Assembly (NCBI GenBank): GCA_033439255.1
Contig: CM065880.1
Coordinates: 2,604,001-2,668,000, forward strand
Source: Hericium rajendrae
Lineage: Eukaryota > Basidiomycota > Agaricomycetes > Russulales > Hericiaceae
Direction of reading: 5' to 3'
DNA: 64,000 bases
In this document: in pieces, positions 57,039 to 64,000 of the stretch
Layout: each line of letters opens with the position of its first letter
Position numbering within the stretch: position 1 is the stretch's first letter
Position numbers and translations under genes: made by a program
The notes under the pieces: generated by a model
Database searches by the model: none
What the model saw: the letters and a program-made list of their open reading frames with translations, nothing else
Told to the model about the DNA's origin: nothing

Positions 57039-58826
57039 ATGTCTAGCAATCCTCGGCCCACCAAACGCTCCAGGAATGACGTCTCGCAACAGGCAGGGGC
57101 TTCAGATGCACCGGAGGCTGGTCCTTCGACTGGGCCGGGCACATTTGAAGGAAACGAAACTGGACCGCCGGCAGGTCCGTTCGAACCGAGCCCATACCAT
57201 ATCGACTTTGCCGCCCTAGAGGACAACAGGCAAGTCTCTAGCTTCCGTGTACGTAGTTCGACAGTGACTGATGCCTGGTTTAACAGCGGTCATGAAGGAG
57301 ATGGAAAAGATGCCACCCAGCCAGGAGCAACGAGTAACCTTGCTTCTGGTCCGACAAGCACGTGAGCTCGCATTCAGTTGGTAATCTAGGATATACATCA
57401 TTGATGTAACGAAGATAGTTACTTGGATCAAAGCTCAACAGAATATGCATACCCTCCGATCTCTGGACCACCAAATCTTCATGGATATGAACAGTGCGTC
57501 GCTCGATAAATGGCCGTTATTTCTCATCTAATGTGAAAAATGCAGACAACACTATCATCACTCTCTGCTGGGACCAATCCCATTGTCAACGCACGAACAA
57601 AAGCAGGCCCGGCCTGCTGAATACCCTCGCCTTTTCCTCGACACTCGTTCATCTGGCAGTCTCGCAGCCACACACACTCAGTCGCCGGACGTCTACACAG
57701 CCATATCACCATCTTTATTGACTGTCAATCCGTCTTTTGGCTCGCCTGGGCCCAGTGGTCAAGCGATCGCTTCTGGCGAAGGCAAAGTCAAGGGAGCATC
57801 AGGGCATCGAGGCCGCAAGCGCAAGGCGATAGACGAAGATGCGGGGGAAGAGGACTCGGCTCCATTACCAGTGCAGCGTCATCCTTATCCTCGACCTATG
57901 CCGGGATACGTCTACGTTCCAGTGGGATCGCTCGGTCAGCAGCAGGTTGGGCCTGCTGTATATCTCCCATCGTATGGCAATCATGCAGGTGCTCCCACTC
58001 TGATGCCGGGTGTCCCAGCCTCAGCTTCGGCGCCTCCCTTCACCATGTATCCTCCCCAGCCGGCATATGGATATTCTGCGCCTGACATTCAAGCTTCCGC
58101 ACCGTCGGCTCTTTTGCGCTCAGACCTACCTGCTCCAGGCGGCCTTAGGAGGTCGCCTCGCCTAGCCAGTCGTAGGCAAAGTGAAGACGGCGAAGAAGCC
58201 TCGCAGGGCGATGGCTCGCCCATTCCACGACCGGCACCACCGGTCGCCTCGCCCTCCGCTCCTCCAGCTACTCGGTCTGAAAGAGGAAAGAGCTACAGGA
58301 AAAAGATTGCACAGAATCAAAGAGACCTGAAGGTCGATCGTTTCTTGGTTTTAAATAACCTGCTGGAGGATTATCGCGTCGTCATCGTTGTCAATGAGAA
58401 TGGGAAGAAGTGGACACCACAACAACAGATATTGGTAAAAGGTTTGTGTATGTCTCTGTACGAACCTGTCAAGCATATGCTTACTGCAAATGCGACTTCA
58501 TTTTAGCGATCGAGTATGTCGAAAACGTGCAGAAGGTGCGCAACGGACTCATGTTAGAACGTGCTGCAGCGAGAGTGGAGTGCGAAGCAGCGAAGGCCGA
58601 ACTCGAACAAGAAAAGGCGGAACGTGTGCAAGAGCGGGGACGATTTGAACAGGAGAAAGCGGCCTACCAGAAAGAGGCCAACTTGCTCGGTGTCGCCGTT
58701 AAGAATTACCATCAAGACCTGATAGCAAAAGGCAATGACTGCACGGGTTTGGAATCACAGGTGCAGATATTGAAGGGGAAAGTGACGGAACTGCAGCAGC
58801 AAATTGATGAAACCAAACATATCTGA
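57039..58826 (+). CDS. Family C protein copy 4 (NLS + coiled coil)
   Basis: The 5' 1.3 kb looks almost identical to copy 2 (31998-33784): MSSNPRPTKRSRNDVSQQAG, GRKRKAIDEDAGEED, GLRRSPRLASRRQSEDGEE. After RKKIAQNQRDLKVDR the two copies diverge clearly. The last intron has a GTTTGT donor near 58442 and TTTTAG ends near 58506. The coiled coil reads AIEYVENVQKVRNGLMLERA, AKAELEQEKAERVQ, and ends VTELQQQIDETKHI. No break is seen. It converges on family B copy 5, 85 bp away. Function unknown. Confidence 0.68.
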
Positions 58827-58911
58827 TGGGTTGTCGTGTTGTATAGTATTTATCTGTAGTCTAACCGAAAAAATATGTAGATGAAGAGGAATCAAAATAC
58901 GGAGGAGCCCG

Positions 58912-59411
58912 TCAATGACCCCTTGGATTTCGGTACAGAATAGTGCGATCCCTGCATCGTGCGATATTATGGGAGGTAACCTTCATCCATATGTCAATAT
59001 CGTCACTGGTCTTCGCCATCTCTTCATCAGTCAGACCGTACTCCTTCTGTCGCTCAGCTGGAGTGACCTCGCCTCGCTGTTTCCTTTCTGAAAACAGTTT
59101 CTCGCGTTCCCTCAAAGTATGCTGATGATCTATCACACTTTGAATCGCAGCCATCACCTCCTCATGAGTGATATCGCCACGGTCATATCGTTCGCCCACA
59201 ATTGCTAGGTCGGGAGCTTGGGCTCTAAGCTCTCGAAAAGACACGAAAGCAGGGTTATCGTGCGCAGCTGAAAGGTTATAGACTGACAAGTAAGCCATCG
59301 GCCAGACCGAAGACATGGAAACGCACTATGTCCCTCTGATTGAGGCTCCTCCGAGCCAGACGGACTTGAGGATTCCTGCTCTCCAGCAAAAGCGTTACTT
59401 GCAGACGTCAT
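58912..59411 (-). CDS. Family B protein copy 5
   Basis: Intact, 146 aa. Exon 1 59411-59327, intron 59268-59326, exon 2 59267-58912. The leader is MTSASNAFAGEQESSSPSG. The core shows AFVSFRELRAQAPDL, RGDITHEEVMAAIQ, SERKQRGEVTPAERQKEYGL, and the end RCRDRTILYRNPRGH. It is the D2 partner of copy 3, but clearly diverged from it compared with the flanking DNA. Confidence 0.72.
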
Positions 59412-59552
59412 GTCCCGCTTGGTAATGTCAGATAAGCAACCTTCGGTGAAAGCGAGTCAGCCGCAGTCAACAGCAGAAGGGCAGCTACACGGACCTTCCT
59501 CGAAGCCAAGGTATCTATCTAGAATGCATGTGCCATGCCTGACACAATCCTT

Positions 59553-59597
59553 TTTATACCGTGGCCGCAATCGCGAATAGGCCCGTAGCAAAGCTCA
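59553..59597 (-). promoter_or_regulatory. Promoter motifs of family B copy 5
   Basis: On the minus strand TGAGCTTTGCTACG (59597-59584) precedes TATAAA (59558-59553). Confidence 0.55.
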
Positions 59598-60842
59598 CGC
59601 GCACATGCGAGGACAAAAGCATGAGGCATCAAGGAAGCGCATTGGCGCGTCCACCGCAATGCATCACGGTGGCTCCGTGCATCGCCGATAACCAGGAAGG
59701 TGGGATGGGCAATCGATAACCCAATTTTGGGCATGATTTTGGGTACAGAGCATCAAGTGACAACAGCAACACAATACGTAGACTGACCGACGTTGCAATA
59801 TGGCCCTCGAATGTTCCATCTGGAAGCAGACGTACGGCGTGTGGCCCTGCCATTAGATGCAATGATTAGCTGCGGCAAGCAAAGAGAAGTCAATTTCTGC
59901 AATGCGGCGCTACGTACTATGCGTCGGCGCGAGATTCAAATACGTATCCCTTGCGCATCCCTTCCCAATCTACTAGCCTGAGAATATCAATGCCCAGAGA
60001 TGAGCTGAAAGCGTTCTGTAGCCTTGCTGATTGTTTTGTAACGAGGAACGGGAGAACTCGGTCTGCTTATTGTCTGTGGGTTGCTACGACAGTCGTGGCG
60101 CGAGGACAAGTTTTTTGTGGAACGAACTTCGCGTCTCGATCAACGATTCGGCTTTTGCCGGCCTAGCCTACGCTTCGCATCACTGCTCCTTCAACTTGCC
60201 TTCGCCTGCAACTTCTCACAACTCGGTGCAAGTATCACACCGAGATGACCTCTGAGTACGTAGCCTCAATCTAGCAAGGTACTAATCAACTAGTATCTTG
60301 GCTCTGTGTTCATCACTTTAGGCCAGGTTCGAAGGTTTCTCCATGAACGGGATACGTATCTGCAGACGTAGCGCCGCGTCAGAGAGATCAGCTTGTTTTT
60401 TGTTTGCAGTGACGACCAATATTGCATCTAAGATGCATGGCCACATGCGACGCCCCTGCAGCCAGGTGAGTTAGTAAAGCATCCGATGACGGTATCGCGA
60501 CGCCTGTCAGTCGACATATTGTGAGTCTACGTATTGTGTAGCTCTCGCCGCTCGACGCCGCGCACCGAAAGGAATGCCCATTATTGGGTCATCGATTGTC
60601 CATCCCGCCTTCCTGGATACTGGCAGTGCATGAAGCCACAATAGTGCATTCGGCAATGCGCTCCGTTGATGTCTCATGTCTTTTTTCGAGTTGCGCTTTG
60701 CCAAGGGCTACCTACGAGAACAGCATATAAAGGAATCTGGCGGCATAGGGCTTTGACCAACTGTCTCTCCTGTGAACGCGGTATGTGCTACTGACGTACT
60801 GTCATCAACCTGCTTCTTGCTCAAATTCGTCTAGATTCAACG

Positions 60843-61321
60843 ATGACATCCTCACCTCCTACTGCGGTTGCAGAACTGCCTGTCTCCAGTGCTTCGAAGT
60901 CTAAGGATTCCCGTGCGCTTTCTAACATGCCATGGGAAGACCAACCATTGACGTGTTCTGTACTTTTCCAGATGTCGATTCTCCGTTTCTATCTCGCCGA
61001 GAGTTCGATGCACTCTGCCCGGACATCGACGTATTGAGGGAACGTTGTCGACGCGGTGAAATCACTCACGAGGATTATATTTCTGGGCTTAACGCTGCAA
61101 ATGACCACCTGCTTGCTGCAGGGAAACGGGATCGAGAGTTCGTTGAGCGAGACCGTCGAGGTGAGGTCAGTTTTGCCGAACTCCGGCAATATTACGGCTG
61201 GACAGAAGAAGAGATAGAGAGGTCTGACCGTGAAGTAGAGGCCAAGTTGGAGATGATAGAACATAACGTTGCACAGTGTCGCAACCGTAGTCTATTATAC
61301 CGGAGTGCACGTGGACATTGA
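60843..61321 (+). CDS. Family B protein copy 6
   Basis: Intact, 139 aa. Exon 1 60843-60912, intron 60913-60971, exon 2 60972-61321. TATAAA lies at 60726-60731 and a weaker GCGCTTTGCCAAGG motif upstream of it. The protein reads HVDSPFLSRREFDALCPDI, RGEITHEDYISGLN, RDRRGEVSFAELRQYYGWTEEE, and the end NRSLLYRSARGH. Same subtype as copy 4, with many substitutions relative to it. Convergent with C copy 5. Confidence 0.72.
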
Positions 61322-61422
61322 TCCTGATTCATAGAGGCCAACTGTCACACTTATTCGCACCATCGCTATGCATTGAATTCCTTCGGAACGACCGACTACA
61401 CTGTACGGCATAAGTACAGAGT

Positions 61423-62880
61423 TCAGGCACTTCGTAACCTTTGGATCTCGTCCTTCAATTCAGTTACCTTACTCGTTAATTTATGCTCATTTCTTCTAAG
61501 GTCAGCGCACTCATCGCATTTCACCTCCAGCTTCGCCTTCAGGATGGTAGAAAGCGAACGATGAGTTTCATCAAGTTGCTCCCTTTCTTGACCAAGGCGA
61601 CGGTTCTCCTCTTCGAGCTTGAGAATGTACTGGGTTCTCCCGCTGAGGAAAATCGCCAGCTGGTCACGCTCGTGCTTCACGTCTGTAAAACAGGCAATTG
61701 CTAAGGAAAGGTGGGTATTCGGTATCTGCTCGCCATCTGTATGCGAAGACGTACCATTTTCCAGTACCTCTTTCTCAGGTTTCTTGCTCCCGCCTAGCTT
61801 GTAATGGACCTTGTGATCGGTACACATCAGGTCGTTCAGGATTAACCTCGATGCACTATTGTGGGCCCTCGACTTTGTTGCGTAATCCTTCTTCTTGCCT
61901 CGGTTTTGATTCGAATGGGCTGGCAACAGAGTCAACGGCGGGATGGACGGTCCCGCGCCCTCTGCAGAGTCTGGATCTGTGTGTCTTGCCTTGCCCTTGC
62001 CCTTGACGCGTGCTGGTACCTTGGTGGTTCGTTCTTGCTCATGCTGCGCTGAAATAGAAGCCGAATCATCTTCCTCCGCGTCTTCGTCATCCGCTTTGCG
62101 CTTGCGGCTTGTAGACCCAGATGTCTGTCCAATTGGATCTTGGACAAACGGCGCTCGGAAATGAGTCCACGGCTCCGTAGCTCGGAGGGAAGGATCGATG
62201 ACGGAGGGAGTCGTAGAGCCTGCAGCAGGGACGCCTTGTGTCTGAACGGGAGCATCTGTGACATAGCTGTGCGATAGGCCCTGAGATGTGGCATGCGGTC
62301 CGCGTGAATCAAGCATGAGAAACTGCTGAAATGAGAGAGATGAACCATGGGTCGGCTGGGGTTGATATTGTCTACGATGTCCACCTTCAATGGCCCGAAT
62401 GAAGAGAGATGAGTCGACCAACGCACATTTGATGTTCATTCTCGTTTAGCATAGGCATACGCAAATGGTAACCTGCTTGGCTCGGAGACTTATAGCTGCC
62501 GCACATTAACTCAACATCACCCATAAGAGCGCCGAAAGTACGGACTCACTCATTCATCGGGTACGGGGCAGTGTTGACCAATGGTGGCTGGGTAGTGGAT
62601 GTTGCATACATTCCAAAACCACTGTGGGATCAGACATCAGCCATTCTCTGCATAACTAGAGGCCATGGACTTGCCTGACACCCTGGATCGGTCCTTCGGC
62701 GGCCGGACTATAATCATGGGACCATGCACTCGATCCCTGCTCGAACGCCTGCGGTTCATATCCACTCCCTTCATTTGTGCTAGATACTGTCGGAGGACCA
62801 GCTTCCGATACGTTTGAAGGACCTGCCTGCTGTGAGACGGAACGCCTGGTCCGTTTAGTGGGACGAGAATTGCTAGCCAT
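61423..62880 (-). CDS. Family C protein copy 5 (NLS + coiled coil)
   Basis: Starts at ATG 62880 (MASNSRPTKRTRRSVSQQAG). Exon 2 encodes FGMYATSTTQPP, and the long last exons run from about 62400. Visible parts: SRKRKADDEDAEEDDSAS (basic signal plus acidic stretch), KGKGKARHTDPDSAEG, ASRLILNDLMCTDHKV, the conserved intron after ENG (about 61688-61757), then VKHERDQLAIFL and a coiled coil EENRRLGQEREQLDETHRSL, ending VTELKDEIQRLRSA. The small-exon borders between 62700 and 62400 are uncertain. No break is seen. The 5' part is almost the same as copy 3, while the coiled coil is very different. Confidence 0.65.
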
Positions 62881-62925
62881 CTTGGTTCGTTGCTTGCTGT
62901 TGATTTGATGTCGCAAGCTTGAACG

Positions 62926-62953
62926 TACCGATTTAATACGCGCAACCGAACAT
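62926..62953 (-). promoter_or_regulatory. Family C leader unit (copy 5)
   Basis: Upstream frame MFGCAY (62953-62933) overlaps TATTAAATCGGTACG. Confidence 0.5.
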
Positions 62954-62959
62954 GATCCA

Positions 62960-64000
62960 ACTTATCTCAGAACAAAGGTGCACAGCAAAGGGACTGGCGA
63001 GAACAAGACGTTCGAGTGCAGACAACGCGTCGGATTCGGGACCTGTATGCACCCACGACGCTAAAGGACAGCTGTATGCACCTGCCTGTTTTCGAAAACG
63101 ACACTCTGTTTCCATGGATTCAGGCGAGTGCACGGACACGACGTGGAACATTGCATGGGTGACAAGAAATGCCTATCCCGGACGATTTGAAGGTGACTTT
63201 GTGTTAGTACTAGTATCTTCATGTTGCCTTCGGGCCCGGAATCTAAGCATGATCGCTGATACACGCATAAGAATCTGATATGAGAAATCAGTAAGAATTC
63301 GGTGGGCTCTCATTATAAAAAGATTCGACGACCACCTCAAGACACGCGATCTGAGATCATTGCGTGAAGATCGCAGCTCTGAGCTATTGGAGTCGAAGAC
63401 AAGGAGCATTTCTCAAAATGGAAAGTGACGCGGTTGACTCTGAGGCGCCCGAATCGCAAAACTTGTCCAACGCGACCTTCAAGAATCATGGTAACCTCCA
63501 CAACATCCCAGAGGTGAGGATCTATACCTTGAGACGATGATCTTCACATGAGAGGCCAAAGTCACCCGTCAACTTGTTTCTGCCCTGGACGAAGCCAGAG
63601 GGACTAGATATCGGTGGCATGACTTCGACGTTTATCACACCCTACCCAGGCAATCTTCGCGCTCTCGAAAAGTGCACCATGATATGCAGTTTCACGCTTC
63701 ACAGGCGTGGTCACTATTAAGATGCTTTTTCAGGACTACATGCTCCAGCTAAAAGCGGTCTCTCGTGGTGAGCAAGGCTCCTGGGCTTTTCTTCCGAAAA
63801 ACGGACGTACCCTGCTGTCCAGGCATCGACCCATTCTTCTTGTTTCTCACTACACTTCCTTCCTTACTTCGTAACAATCTATCGCGTTTGGTGACCCCAA
63901 GAATAAGCCACACCTATACAGCAAGTGATCAAAGCATTCAAAGGCCATATCACAATGCGAGGTCAGTCTGCGCATCTCACTTATTGTGTTACCACCTGAT
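62960..64000. other. Upstream DNA of family C copy 5
   Basis: Contains the conserved block with GACAAGAAATGCCTATC (about 63161-63178) shared by family C upstream regions, and the empty target site of FB-B (about 63215-63221). The rest matches 40378-41570. No gene is recognised up to the window end. Confidence 0.5.

Larger units (their letters stand above)
56222..64000. repeat. Segmental duplication, copy D2
   Basis: Counterpart of 30975-41570. It runs to the end of the window and presumably beyond. It lacks the foldback element found in D1. Confidence 0.75.

Overview
The window reads as a gene-poor, repeat-rich stretch of a basidiomycete genome, probably an Agaricomycete. The evidence is short GT-AG introns of about 50-60 nt, a FunK1-type kinase, a Ppo-type fatty-acid dioxygenase and a fungal Ty3/Gypsy chromovirus. 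Most long open frames are antisense or low-complexity shadows. The recognisable host genes are an O-methyltransferase (3' part, 1-1145, +), a linoleate diol synthase/Ppo-like oxygenase (23330-27745, -) and a FunK1 kinase (53012-55249, -). Fragments of a short-chain dehydrogenase (SDR) are also present.

The dominant feature is a set of lineage-specific families that I cannot assign to any known domain; the labels A, B and C are mine. Family A is an acidic protein with two CxxC pairs (2394-3228 and 20772-21836). Family B is a small protein of about 135-148 aa with one intron and a C-terminal LYR-x2-RGH signature (1265-1711 pseudogene, 5517-6015, 33868-34359, 35807-36275, 58912-59411, 60843-61321). 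Family C has a disordered N-terminus, a basic RKRKA-like motif and a C-terminal coiled coil (6102-18342 broken, 31998-33784, 36357-37811 decayed, 57039-58826, 61423-62880). B and C are neighbours in convergent orientation in every module. Two modules, C> <B B> <C, lie in a segmental duplication: about 31-41.5 kb and about 56.2-64 kb. The duplicate flanks and the 5' halves of C look nearly identical, while the B genes and the 3' coiled-coil halves of C have clearly diverged. C genes share a leader containing a tiny uORF and TATTAAATCGGTA. B genes share a TGAGCTTTGC-type motif upstream of a TATA box.

Mobile DNA has dissected the region. Family C copy 1 holds a 3.0-kb DNA element (6180-9156) and a Ty3/Gypsy chromovirus (9908-17543, 5-bp target duplication). 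The chromovirus itself carries a solo LTR and a small inverted-repeat element. A related 8.7-kb DNA element (42061-50775) lies between the two duplicated modules. The 3.0-kb and 8.7-kb elements share CATC-type ends, a 2-bp target duplication and a conserved TATA promoter. In the smaller one the promoter is followed by a cascade of tiny exons. Three very large foldback elements (4297-5230, 38155-40370, 43249-48875), each flanked by 7-bp repeats, complete the picture; the first carries tRNA-like sequence in both arms.

The most interesting candidates are the B/C gene-pair system with its mosaic divergence, and the two CATC-ended elements with a conserved, apparently non-coding spliced promoter unit. 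Functions for both are unknown, and I propose none beyond what the sequence suggests.
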